Shown: piece by piece, positions 11,303 to 21,929 of the stretch | Layout: every line of letters starts with the position of its first letter | Numbering within the stretch: position 1 is the first letter of the stretch | Source of the DNA: Apoda limacodes | Taxonomy: Eukaryota > Arthropoda > Insecta > Lepidoptera > Limacodidae | NCBI GenBank assembly: GCA_946406115.1 | Contig: OX291554.1 | Span: 14,767,092-14,831,091, forward strand | Direction: 5' to 3' | DNA: 64,000 nucleotides | Made by a program: the position numbers and the translations under genes | Notes under the pieces: generated by a model | Database searches by the model: none | What the model was told of the DNA's origin: nothing | The model's input: only the letters and a program-made list of their open reading frames with translations

Positions 11303-12454
11303 AATAAGGTATGTATTTTTATGTAAAATTTAGAGACTAATAAAAACTTCTTGTCAAAATAAGCGGTTTAGGTAGTTAGACAAATTACTTAAAAGAAACC
11401 GCTAAATAAGAGTTAATTTGATGTTTTTCACTTAAACAAGTGTTTAAACAACGCAGCTAATAAGCTTTATTTACAATCTCCTCACATTAGCAGATAATTT
11501 TGTCTGTTTATAACTCTTTACCTCCTTTACAGTTATCAATTCATCAGTGCCATAATTAGTATGTTTTCGCGACAAATTATCGATTTTTCTTGCTTATCTT
11601 AGAATTTAGTAGGAACATATTAACTTTAAAGCAGGTGGTCTCAGAGTTTCGAGTTTTCATAGAAAAAAAACCTGGTCAAAGATAATCTAATCGTTTTTAT
11701 CTTTAGCGTTATAACCGTTATGCGAAATGTTATATATTTAAAGTTTTGCCTGATTATAAAAACGGGTATTTTGGCCAAATTTTAGTAGCGATATCTTTTA
11801 TTGGAAAAAATAATAGATAAAAATGTAATTTATTTTCCTAATAAAACTTTAAAATATGTAAAATTTTGTTGTTAAAACATTGTTATGATAATTTACCGGT
11901 TTGTTATCTGTAAATAGAGCATGTTTAAAAATATAACAGTCAGTGTTTTAAAACGGGAAACTGATTCGATGTTATAACGGTTTTCAATTATTTTTTATTC
12001 TAGCCGTATTCACAAACTGATAAAATTTGTTATATTTATGTATCACTAATTTTAATGCGATTTACTTCTTTGTTTTAATTTTAATATTCATATAATTCTT
12101 AAGCTGTTATATTTTTTTTTATATAGCGCTATTTTGATAATACTTTTAAAGCTATTATAGGAAACACTTATTTTTTTAGGACCTTAAATGTACTACAAAA
12201 ACTGACGCATACCGGAGCGAGTTTACAAATTCCAATACCACTTTAGCTAGTTTCTATTTTAACTTTTATATAAATTCTATCTCCTCATAGTTTCGCCATG
12301 TCGGTCCGCCCGTCGGTCTGTCCGTACATCACAGTAATTTTATTTAAAAAATATAACGACTCTAAAATCAAATGCCTGCACGTATAGATAAATTATACTC
12401 GCTATAGAAATATGTAGGTATCAACATTTTAGAAAAGCAAATAAATTAATCCTC
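11303..12454. other. AT-rich sequence, nothing firmly identified
   Basis: No gene seen. The segment catgtcggtccgcccgtcgg, then tctgtccgtacatcac at about 12297-12332, resembles the cgtctgtctgtccgt phrase that many lepidopteran repeats share, so a decayed element is likely there. Confidence 0.4.
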
Positions 12455-12670
12455 CTATTATCTTCCCCTCCATAAGTGGGTGGTATTGTTAAATAAGGAA
12501 TTTAAAATTATTGTGATACCTTTAAGACCACTTTTCAGATTTATGCGAAGTTTTTTCTTTAAAGATTCTGCTCCAAAGTGGCCATTTTCGGTTAGGTTTG
12601 TCACGGTCAAGATATCAACCCAGGACCTTCGACATGCAAGCCCAACGTTGTAACTCTGTGCCACTCTGCC
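12455..12670 (-). repeat. tRNA-like repeat (SINE-type), minus strand
   Basis: Read on the minus strand, the segment starts ggcagagtggcacagagtta at 12670 and reaches a B-box-like ggtcctgggttgatatc at about 12610-12626. This order of A-box-like and B-box-like motifs is that of a tRNA-derived SINE head. The body beyond it is AT-rich and unrecognised. The 68-codon frame across it is a by-product. Confidence 0.5.
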
Positions 12671-13264
12671 TTTTTAAATATTTTCATAAATATTTACTTG
12701 TAAGTTCTTTTTTTTTCTATTTAAATAGTGACTACTGCGTACATCAACAATTTCTTACTTGAATTTATCTTGACTAAAAAATCTACCTTAGCCGTTCGTA
12801 ACTTTTCCACTTTATTCGTTTCCAATGAAAACAGTTTTAAAATTTTCACTTTACAAAATAAAAAAAACTACCATGTTGAGTAGTAGAAAGGTAAAAACCA
12901 AAAAGAAATTACCAAACTGAAACAAAAGACTATTTCATACTGTCAAAATGACGTTTAAAAATACATAACAATTATTATTTATATCATAATATTAAAATGA
13001 AATAAAAAGGAAACTATAACTCATAAAACAGTACGCAATCAGGGCTTTTAATGCGGCGGTTCGTTTATCTTTATCTTTAAACGAGTTACAAAAAGTTTAT
13101 AAGTATTATTTAACAAATTAGAATCATAAGCCTAAGTAATTTTTATACGACTATGTAATAACAATTACAATTAATACTTTACGTACGCGATGCCGACGTT
13201 AGTTCTTCAAAATGAGTCCTGCGCAGTTCTCTTAGAAGGCATAAAAATCATTTTTGTACGTTTT

Positions 13265-13680
13265 TTTAGGGTTCCGTACCTAAAGGGTAATAAGACTATT
13301 ACTAAGACTTTGCTGTCCGTCCGTCTGTCACCAGGCTGTATCTTATGAGCCGTGATAGACAGTTAAAATTTTCACGGAAGATGTATTTCTGTTGCCGCAA
13401 TAACAACAAATACTAAAAAACAAAATAAAATAAATACTTGAGGGGGCTCCCATACAACAAACGTGATATTTTTGCTCGATATTGATAACGGCAACAGGTA
13501 GACGCCTTAAATATTCACAAAATATTTAGTTATATAGTCACTTTAAAAATAAATTAAATTAAAATATAACAAATATTTCCCATACAATACAAAACCTGAT
13601 TTTTTTGCCGTTTTTATAGGTCGTGGTACGGAACCCTTCGTGCATGAGTCCGACTCGTACTTGGCCGATTTTTTTTTTTC
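13265..13680. repeat. Complete copy of the 'gggttccgtacc...cttggccga' dispersed repeat
   Basis: One end is tttagggttccgtacctaaa and the other is gagtccgactcgtacttggccga followed by T10. Inside are the phrases caccaggctgtatcttatga, gttgccgcaataacaacaaa and ggctcccatacaacaaacgtg, all characteristic of a family abundant in Lepidoptera. A diverged inverted copy is at 19725-20185 and an end fragment at 53300-53350. No coding frame is present, so it is non-autonomous. Confidence 0.75.
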
Positions 13681-13734
13681 TATTTGTAATAATACGCCAT
13701 TCCACGTAATAGTGGGAATTTACGATGTTGTTTA

Positions 13735-13860
13735 ATTATACATTTCTATTGCGTCTTGTCGAGCACGCAACGAGTCGAGGCAAAACTTTATAGCGCGGCC
13801 ACCGTTCAAGCCTTTTGTTACGGCACCGGTCATGATAATTCTGTTAAAGATCGTGCGTTT
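13735..13860. promoter_or_regulatory. GC-rich island
   Basis: The sequence gcgtcttgtcgagcacgcaa, then cgagtcgaggc and tatagcgcggccaccgttc, is CpG-rich in an AT-rich context. No open frame or repeat signature was recognised. A regulatory role is only suggested by composition. Confidence 0.2.
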
Positions 13861-15394
13861 TTGTTGAACTGGAAATTATTTAATTATGTTTTTCTATTTC
13901 TATTTCATTTAGTCTTTTAATAGTCTTTTATTATAAATTGTTTAATCGCTTTATGAATTGCGACGAAATGAAATGGTTTTTTAATTAATTTATTTTTATT
14001 ATATGAAAATGTTAATGATACAAAAATTGTAGTTCTCTTGACGATTCGATAGTGTTCCTAGAAACCTAATTTGAATAAAAAGATTTTGAATTTTGAACCA
14101 TCTTTCTTTTTATGACGAAAACAGAACAGTTCTAACATTGACAATGCAATACAAATCTTTAGAAGTATCAAATATATTTGCATTTTTGTTTACATTGAGA
14201 AATAAGTATGAAATAAAACAAGGGTTTCGATCATCCAGTAACACAAATTTGAGATTTGAGTTGATTTGACTTAGAGATAAGAATACATACATTTTATGTA
14301 GCCACAAAGGTCGAAATTAAAAATGTTTGTATGTATGGATGTGCGTCCATCAGATGCAGTGCTTTAACGGTTTATTATAAAATATGTTTTAGTCTTTTTA
14401 AATCTTTACGTACGTTTGTTAGTATATTAACTAATATTAAGTATGTTAGTAAGGTGATCATCAGGTACGTCATCTTTTTTCTTTCCTTAATAATTTGCTA
14501 AGACAATATTGACTTTAGAAAATCAAGTGTATGTCATCATCTGTGTACAAAATACTTGGAAACCGGCACACTTACCTTGCACTTAACTTGTATAGAAAAA
14601 CAAAAACAACATTGCTATAACTTAAAATCTTTAAAGGTTTTTGGTTTTGGTCGCAACAAACATCAAATTAAATTTTACAACAAAAGTTGGCTGCAATATA
14701 AAACTTATGAAATGTTTTATAGAGTTACTGGACACGTTTATAAAATTAGCAAAAATACCAGTTTAGTAGAAAAGTGCAACTTCAACTTTAAGTGAAGCGA
14801 CAATAAGCGAGAACCCTTCTGGAATCTACCAAGCGCTTCTAGGAAGGAATCTCATAAAACAGAATAATTATATATTACAGACCTAAATACAAATTTGACA
14901 AGAGACATGGTATAAAAGATATTTTTGAGGAAATTATTGGAATAAATAGCACAAAAATCTCTTTGTTTCTTCAGATATCAGTATCACACGCGATAAGAAA
15001 TCTGAATTACAATGATAAGTTAGGTCAAGTTTTAACTTTTACAGGAAAAATTCTTTTTTTGACGCAAAAATTTTAATTGGTATCTTTCCGCGTTTTTTTA
15101 CGTAAAATACATTTTCATACTAATAAATTAAATGACAAGTTTTAACATAAAATCAAATAATTTTAGTTTCTGGCTTTTTACAACATGTACTTACATATGT
15201 GTTTCATTCTTGTTCTGAAATAGCGGCTCTGATGCTGTCTTAATTTAATTAAACATAACTATCAAAACTTCAATACAACCAAAAAAAACTCTTTTTATCA
15301 AATTTCCTTATTTTAGAAAAAAAAAACAAAGACCATTTTCTAAAAAAAGAATAACAAGTTACCGCATATTAAACGAAGCTATTTTAAATATAGC
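13861..15394. other. AT-rich sequence, nothing identified
   Basis: No gene, RNA or recognised repeat. Frames at 14110-14307 (minus) and 14556-14795 (plus, Lys/Asn/Tyr-rich) look random. Confidence 0.5.
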
Positions 15395-15490
15395 GCATTG
15401 CGATTATTTTCTGCGGGAGCTTTATGCGCGGTCGAGCTTATCGCGCGTGTTCGCGATCGTCAGTGGATACAAAAAAGTCTGTTGCCGCCC
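15395..15490. promoter_or_regulatory. Short GC-rich island
   Basis: The segment ttgcgattattttctgcgggagc, then gcgcggtcgagcttatcgcgcgtgttcgcgatcg, stands out in AT-rich sequence and contains clustered CpG and two cgcg cores. No repeat family or open frame is seen. Confidence 0.2.
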
Positions 15491-16135
15491 TAACGGTAAG
15501 ATGATAGATTCTTCAATTTCTTCACAATACGTAATTGATTCCGCTTCCTTTATATAGCGCATGGGAAGATTCATTGGTGAGACCTATTTTTTGCGGTTAA
15601 GATGTTTTATTAAAATACGTGCTTAAATGTTTTCGTCCATTTACCGGTTTTCAGATTTTGTACCTGCTTCTTTGGTACGTCTATATATTATCAGTTTCTA
15701 TTTTCTTGAGTATGTTTTTCTTTGATCTTTTATTATAAATAAATTCGTGTATATTGATACGTTTTGTTTGTTAATTATTTTTTAGAGCATATTTATTTTT
15801 TACCGTAAATAACTTTATTTAATGTAACATGATTTCAATCAATTCATCAAATTATCCTGCGGCACACTCCAAGGATCTCTTTGAAGTCGTCTTGTTAATT
15901 TAAATATTTGATTATAAATGCAACAATATTTAATAAAAAAGAACCAAAAATCATTTTATTGTATTTGCATTAAATATCTAGTTATCTCTGGAAGAAATTA
16001 CAAGCTTGCAAACTATAAAATATTCATGAACCCGTTTATTAAAACAGGATAAACAAGGCCGTCCTCGAGTTACCTTCAGGAACCTCAAGAAAAATATCTC
16101 TATGACACCTTAAACGTAAATACAGGAAACAGGGA
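15491..16135. other. AT-rich sequence, nothing identified
   Basis: No gene or repeat was recognised. Several TATA-rich runs occur but nothing marks a transcript. Confidence 0.5.
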
Positions 16136-16565
16136 ATTCGTACATACCTCAATGAGGTTTCACGTATGCGGGTACGCTGCGGTTAACTTGAGTAGAGACA
16201 GTTCAAACAATTTCACGAATCGGTTCATGAACTATTCACTCAGTATGTAGTATATCACGCACAGTCCTCGGACACGAACTCAACGATGGTCGCAAAGCAA
16301 GTGTCGCGGCCACTCTCCACGAGACACTGAACTTGCGAGAGTTTGCCCCAACGGTTATAACATAACACGTCTGACGTAACCTTAACCTTGCAAGAAGAAG
16401 AGGAACGAACCGTCGAAGGACGGAGAGAGAGCGCGATAAGGTTGAGAGAAAGGGAGAGATGGTGCATTCGCTGGACCGGCCAAGTGCCTTTAAGACCGGC
16501 CGCTGGCCGCTGCTTAAGGTGTACGTCCACTGGACCGCAATTTGTTTAAGTTTTCCCATGTTTCC
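16136..16565. promoter_or_regulatory. GC-rich island with overlapping minus-strand frames
   Basis: About 430 bases have markedly higher GC than the surroundings. Two overlapping minus-strand frames exist (16568-16236, 110 codons, and 16530-16255, 91 codons). They are in different frames and their products (Ser/Arg/Leu-rich) resemble no family known to me. A dyad of accggcc and ggccggt lies at about 16476-16506. A 5' untranslated exon, a promoter or a conserved enhancer are all possible. A coding exon is less likely, because two frames are equally open. Confidence 0.3.
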
Positions 16566-17694
16566 CATTGTATCAATGGACGGTTAGCTTTATACGCTGC
16601 CGCAGGCTACAGTACATTCTGCCTTTTAGTATCCTCCAAATCATTCCTTATATCACATATCGTTATTTTTTTTAATATAAACGAATTCCACATATTCCTA
16701 ATAAAAGCTTTTGTGCTTTAAAATTTTCCTTCCGTTGCTTTCTTCGGGCATCGCACAAAAAACTTAATTCAGTTTGATCTTACTTATTCAGTCGGCCATC
16801 GAAGCTGTCTAGACAGAGCAATCGATAGATTATTCGCACCCGAGCAGCCTATATCGTCACATATGACTTGTCGGATGCTGTTCAGCCAGTCATACATTTT
16901 ATCGCGGCGGCGCAAATATGTATAAATGAAATGAATGTTTTGCCTGTGATGCTAAACGAAATAGTGTTTTTTTTATTGCTTTATGTTCTTAATGCAAGGT
17001 CCTGTCATGAATAAAGTGTTGCTTTAGAGGTATTCGTTCAACTGAGATGATAGTATTGTTTCCTATTAAGTTGTAAAAACCAGTAGCTATCACTTCTGGT
17101 ACTTAAAATAGAGCTTCGAACACTGGCTTAAAAAGGAATCAAAAAGACACTATGTATTTTGCAGGTCTTGATTACCTGATCCATATAAACGATTAGACTG
17201 TTTTGCAAAACAAAAAAAAAATTACACTTTACAGTTACGCCCTTAATTTGCGTACGGAACTGTTAAATGGACGTACGAGGTAGTACACAGGAAAAGCAAT
17301 TCTAATTATAGTTCCGTTAAGTAAACTCTTTTAACAAAGTGCATATTCATTTGAAAGTGTGTAGACTACAATATCTTAATTGTCCTACTCAAATTCGTTT
17401 GTTTTGTTTTCTCACTAGCAGATTTCTATAATTTAAAAAAATTCTTAGAAGACTATTTAAATATACACGGTATACAAATTAAAGCAACTGTCCCCTGTTA
17501 ACACCTGCCCTAGTTTTGTATGTCTCAGTTGCTATCGTCTATCTATAATGGCTATCAGATGGGAAAACGTTTTATCGATACATTAAATAGAAATAAGGAA
17601 AGTGAAAGATAATGATCGTTTATTTATTCAAATAAGATAATTAGCAGCTTAGTTTGTTTTCAACGAGCACTAGACTTAGTTAAATTTTTTTTCT
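16566..17694. other. AT-rich sequence, nothing identified
   Basis: No gene or repeat signature was recognised in this stretch. A short balanced patch (gtcggccatcgaagctgtct, about 16792-16811) and gcggcggcgc near 16903 have no other support. Confidence 0.45.
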
Positions 17695-18060
17695 TTTCTA
17701 ACTGACTATGCAGTTGGCTGCTTCACCGGGCTTTTTGGGGCGAGACTCTGAAGGAGCCTCAGCCAATATAGCGCCCAACGCTACGACCGGCGTGAGTCTC
17801 GTGAGTTGAGGCCGTTCCCCGCGGGTGCGGTCGCGATTGAGTGGTGGCGAGAAGCGCCCCGGCACTCAGATACCTCGTGTACCCTTGCGAGCGCCGACGA
17901 ACCCGGGGACGTCGGCGTCGTGTTAGGGGGGAGGCCCTATTAGGGGAGGTCGTAGACTAATCTCGCAATCCGGACAGCGAGATCGTCATCTGGGGCCGTT
18001 AGTACGTGCCGTAGCCGCCTATCTATAGTTTTACGACCATGCCGGGGTCGGTCGGGGGGG
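17695..18060 (+). repeat. GC-rich retroelement-like block
   Basis: The block starts actgactatgcagttggctg, includes ggggcgagactctgaaggag, and continues as very GC-rich sequence to a G7 run at 18054-18060. Its first 65 or so bases recur inverted at 21064-21143. High GC and dispersed copies suggest a piece of a LINE or other retroelement, but no reverse transcriptase or other motif is readable. It may bracket the repeat nest that lies between the two copies. Confidence 0.5.
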
Positions 18061-18354
18061 CTAAATATTGCAACTATAACTTTGTTCTTGAATAGTTAAA
18101 TATAAAAGTTCTTTCTCGTGCGCCTATAAACAAGATAAAGCTTAAAAAAAGATAAAATTTCGGTAAAACTTAAATATTTCAACACTTAAGTTTTTGATGA
18201 TACACTTAGAATTTGAAATAATTGAAATAAGAAAATTATAATGTAATAGAAAAAAAAACAATCTACAAAAATGTTAGTAAAATATTATTGATTGTAACAA
18301 AAATTTTGTTAATAGTAGAAAAAGTATACCAGTGTATATGGAATGAATGTGAGT

Positions 18355-18725
18355 TTGTTTGTCTGTATATATAAAAGGCAACCGTTACTGGCTGACTGAC
18401 TGATCTATCAACGCACAGCTCCAACCACTGATCGAGCTGAAATTTGGCACACATAATTATAACTATTATGACATAAAAAAGGATTTTCCAAAAGGAAACG
18501 TGGGTTCAAAGTTTGTATGGAGCACCAAGATCGCGAGGTTAATCCTTAAATTAATTAGTTTTAAGTAGTTAATTATTTATTATTTTTGAGAGTAAGAGGA
18601 CGAGGGGAGAGAGAATGAGAGCGAGAAAACGACAAGTGTTAGTGGGTTCTTTTACTATAATTGAGAAGTTGCCGTAAGAATCCTACGCCGTTGACCAGAT
18701 TTAGGGCGGGCGAAGCTAGTGATAA
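18355..18725 (+). repeat. Helitron-like non-autonomous repeat
   Basis: The phrases ggctgactgactgatctatc, caacgcacagctccaaccac and gagctgaaatttggcacaca, and the end gggcgggcgaagctagt, are typical of a lepidopteran repeat usually classed with Helitrons, which end in CTAGT. There is no Rep/helicase coding sequence. A related but truncated copy is at 21665-21925. Confidence 0.55.
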
Positions 18726-19474
18726 ATAAACTTCATAACTACTAAACTGATCACAAAAAATATTTCGCTTTTTCAATTAAAAAAATAAAAATAAATTGTC
18801 AATAGCAAAAGCTTGTGATGCGGTAGGTATCATTAATCGCACAAGTGCATAATAGACGTTATTGAGATGCTCAAAACGATGCAGTGAGAACCGCCTTATG
18901 AGCACTTGCTTGAAAAGGTACATTATTGCTGATATATGGGTTAGATATATTTTTAAGATCAGATTTTATTTATAGATAAAGAGACGTATACTTAGGCAAA
19001 TTTACGGATAAAAACTAGTTCATAATAAATTAGGCAGTCGTAATGGGTACTAATACAATGCAAGCTAGCATTAACCACCTTATCTTCGTTAACCATCTGC
19101 ATAATTCCGAACAAAAACGAAGAATCATTTCACTTTCCAACTCAATTGTGGGTGAGACGATTTTGCCGATCGGTGCATTTTACAACAAAGGATGAATTAT
19201 ACTATCGGCCCACTTTCTTCATGGCTCCCGAGGCCATATCAATTTCATTGCCGTCTTCGATACAGGCTTTATTATTGTTTTAAGTTAGATACCTATATAT
19301 TAAAAGAGCTTTCACTTGAACTTTTGGTGCATATTCATTGATTTTGCACAAAGGAGGGCTTAATCATACATCATTCTCTACCAGGTAACCATGGGCTAAA
19401 AAGAAGGAGTGTAGACGGTGCAATAGAAGTCAAGAATATAAAAGACATGCACTATGAAATATATAATAGATAGA
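18726..19474. other. No gene identified
   Basis: AT-rich sequence with no readable gene. The segment near 19140-19260 is somewhat more balanced but carries no repeat or coding signature I recognise. Confidence 0.45.
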
Positions 19475-19690
19475 TACATAAATAAATAAATATTTTTGTA
19501 CATTTCACACAGCACTGTCTGGCCCGAAACTAAGCAAAGCTTGTGCTATGGATACCTATCAGATAATGGATAAAAATACATAAGTATATACTTTTTTGTA
19601 AATACATACATAATATACATAAACACACAGTCTCAAGACAAACACGAAAAATAGTTCAGTAGCAGTACCGCACGAGCAACTCTCTTGAGA
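19475..19690 (-). repeat. tRNA-derived SINE, tail and body (minus strand)
   Basis: The segment runs from the aataaataaataaatatttttg tail through cacagcactgtctggcccg, aagcaaagcttgtgctatgg and cagtctcaagacaaacacg. This is the body of the SINE family in the opposite orientation. The tRNA-like head is missing here, but a matching head fragment (cttgtgcgggaatcgaaccc) lies at 20474-20493. The SINE therefore appears to be split by about 800 bases of inserted repeats. Confidence 0.75.
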
Positions 19691-19724
19691 ATATTTTTTG
19701 CCTTTAAAAAATAATCAGTTAAGC

Positions 19725-20185
19725 GATAAAAAAACCGGCCAAGAGCGAGTCTGGCTCGCGAACCGTGGGTTCCGTGCAAACTTATTATATGTTGTTGTAT
19801 ATTATTAAAAATATTTTTTATTATATGATGTAACTAAAAAATTACGGTTTTCACATTTTTTTCTTTATCTGTGCTATAAGACGTTGCTTCGTACCAAATT
19901 TCAAGATTCTGAGTTCACGGGAAGTAACCTATAGGTTTTAATTCCCTTGCGAGTTTCGAAAATTTGCGGGAATTTGCGGCATCAACGGCTATATCTTTTG
20001 ATTGCGTTGACTTAGTAGTTTACTTTTTCACAGCTCCCAGGGACAGTAGACCTGAGTATTTGATATAAATTTTAGCTTGATACCTCCACGCGTTCCTGAG
20101 AGAAAGGCTCTAGACAGACGAATGGACGGACGGCCGGACAGTCAACAAAGTGATCCTATAATGGTTCCGTTTTTTCCTTTTGAGA
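19725..20185. repeat. Diverged inverted copy of the 13265-13680 family
   Basis: It begins aaaaccggccaagagcgagt, then ctggctcgcgaaccg, which is the reverse complement of the right end of the 13265 copy, and it carries tgggttccgtgcaaac. The interior is unlike the first copy, so it is either a different subfamily or a composite. It lies inside a split SINE. Confidence 0.55.
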
Positions 20186-20400
20186 TACAGAACCCTAAAA
20201 ACAAACCGCTGGACCGATTTTTCACAAACTCTTTCCAGATCTAAGTCATGACGTGGCGTATCGATTGATATGGTCACGAGACCAATTGGTCCATCGGTTC
20301 TAGAGATAGTATCGAAGAGCAAAAAACATAAATACACACAGACATCACTCTAAAAATCATGGCAAACGATTCTCCAGGTCTCAAAATGTAAAGAAAACGC
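20186..20400 (-). repeat. Dispersed repeat shared with 41350-41610
   Basis: The text aacaaaccgctggaccgatt, the gagaccaattggtccatcgg segment, aaatacacacagacatcac and aaaaatcatggcaaacgatt, then tccaggtctcaaaa, matches 41350-41600 read on the other strand. The short acacaca piece here occupies the place of the long (TG)n tract in the other copy. Confidence 0.65.
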
Positions 20401-20454
20401 AGATTTAGCTATTTCGATTTTCGGACCTATTATAATAACTAATAACCCCTCAAG

Positions 20455-20515
20455 AGTTACTAATAAATATTTGTCTTGTGCGGGAATCGAACCCACACAG
20501 ATAAACTTCATAAAA
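20455..20515 (-). repeat. SINE head fragment
   Basis: The segment taataaatatttgtcttgtg, then cgggaatcgaacccacacag, is the tRNA-like head of the SINE family on the minus strand, including a B-box-like gggttcgattccc. It probably belongs with the body at 19475-19690. Confidence 0.65.
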
Positions 20516-21063
20516 TTACAGTATATATACCTCTATATGTCACACAAAACTAAATTCATTACATTCAGTTTATCATTCAATGTATCTGAGATTCAATTCC
20601 TATTAGTTTCGCTTTGAATACCTTTTTACTCAGAGCTACGAATTTCTTCAGGAAGCGCGTTCCATATAGTAAACGAGCATACCTCACTTCTTCTTCTTCA
20701 TTAGTGTAATTGTTAACATCATTCGCGAGCATTCATCAAACATCAATGCAGTTGATTGCATCATTAAGGAATGTTCCCAACATCTAACATGAGATGGTTA
20801 TTGTTGCATTCCCATCATATTTACCCACAATATACTTATCAAGTCTATCTTATCCAAATGAGTAAGGTAGGCTCATCGTTTTGAATTGTATGCAAGTTCA
20901 CGTTGCTATAATAAGCTGTTACTGGATAATTGATAAAGATTAGGTTGTACCACAGTATAGGTAATAACACTTTATGGAGTATGGCTGCCGTCAAGTGCTG
21001 TCGACCTCACTTACCCTGTAGAACGATACTGTTACGGCATGTAAAGAACACACGTAAGTTATG
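20516..21063. other. No gene identified; possible LINE scraps
   Basis: The piece atttcttcaggaagcgcgtt, then ccatatagtaaac near 20642-20674 resembles decayed LINE 3' sequence. The rest carries no recognisable feature. The 60-codon frame ending at 21112 crosses into the next repeat and is not a gene. Confidence 0.35.
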
Positions 21064-21200
21064 GGTTGAGACTCCTTCAGAGTCTCGCCCCAAAAGCCCG
21101 GTAGAGCAGTAATGGCTGCATCAGCCAATTGCATAGTCAGTCTTTCTTTTCGTAGTGTTAGAAGTCATGAATAACGCGATTTTTGCATGAAGTCTCCAAA
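21064..21200 (+). repeat. Inverted relative of the 17695 repeat, joined to a second dispersed motif
   Basis: Positions 21064-21143 (ggttgagactccttcagagt to ccaattgcatagtcag) are the reverse complement of the start of the 17695 block. They continue into tcgtagtgttagaagtcatg, then aataacgcgattttt, a motif also found at 42215-42262 and 44941-44980. The hairpin gagactccttcagagtctc lies inside. Confidence 0.6.
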
Positions 21201-21664
21201 ATATGGTCGTACAAAGTAATGCAAAATTTTATTTTGGAAATATGCATCTACATTTTAATGAAACTTATTTTGTGAATTATAAAATTGCACTTGTTGCGTG
21301 TCTAGTGCCAGTTGAATCCAAAAAAAAATAATGGTCATGAGTATTTCAAATACAAAGTTGCACTTGGAAGGCGAACCTTTGATTAGCAAAGCGGGCTTCT
21401 GATCTTACAGATATATAATTAAAGTTTTAGCAAAACAAAAAATATTACTTTAACAACAACAACATCAATGTAATAGCTGTTGGGAAACATTTAAATCACA
21501 TATGTTGAATAACTTTGGAAACCTCTGGCTTAATTGTTTTTCATTTTCATTTGTACTTTTTATAAAGACTTAATTTTACTGTGTTGAAATGTCTACGGTA
21601 TCTGCTCGTAGTTGCATCATTTTATGCATCGTAATATCTGTGCCTGTAAAGAGATAATAAAAAG
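21201..21664. other. AT-rich sequence, nothing identified
   Basis: No gene or repeat family was recognised in this stretch. Confidence 0.45.
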
Positions 21665-21929
21665 AAAATGTTTCTATATAAAAGAATGACATATCAACGC
21701 ACAGGCCAAAGCGCTGGATCTAGAAACTTAAAATTTGGCATGCGGGATCCTAACTTGACGTAAGGCTCCACTAAGAAAGGGTTTCAAAATTCATCCTCTT
21801 AAGGGGTAAGATTGGGGTTCTGGAAATTTGTATAAAAAGCCGTCAGTCTTAGTCTCAATGCTAAGAAATTCGTATTAGGCAATTTGTTTAAAAAATTAAG
21901 ATCGCTAACCATCCCAAATCATTCTATAA
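21665..21929 (+). repeat. Truncated Helitron-like repeat, split by the giant foldback element
   Basis: The phrases atatcaacgcacaggccaaa, cttaaaatttggcatgcggg and ctccactaagaaagggtttc belong to the same family as 18355-18725. Its downstream part is interrupted at 21929, where the foldback element begins. The sequence following that element (ggggtaaaacatagtac, 24586 onward) may be the other half. Confidence 0.5.

Noticed and set aside
16236..16568. 110-codon minus-strand frame as a coding exon
   Set aside because: A second overlapping frame is equally open and neither product has recognisable motifs. The openness follows from GC-rich composition.
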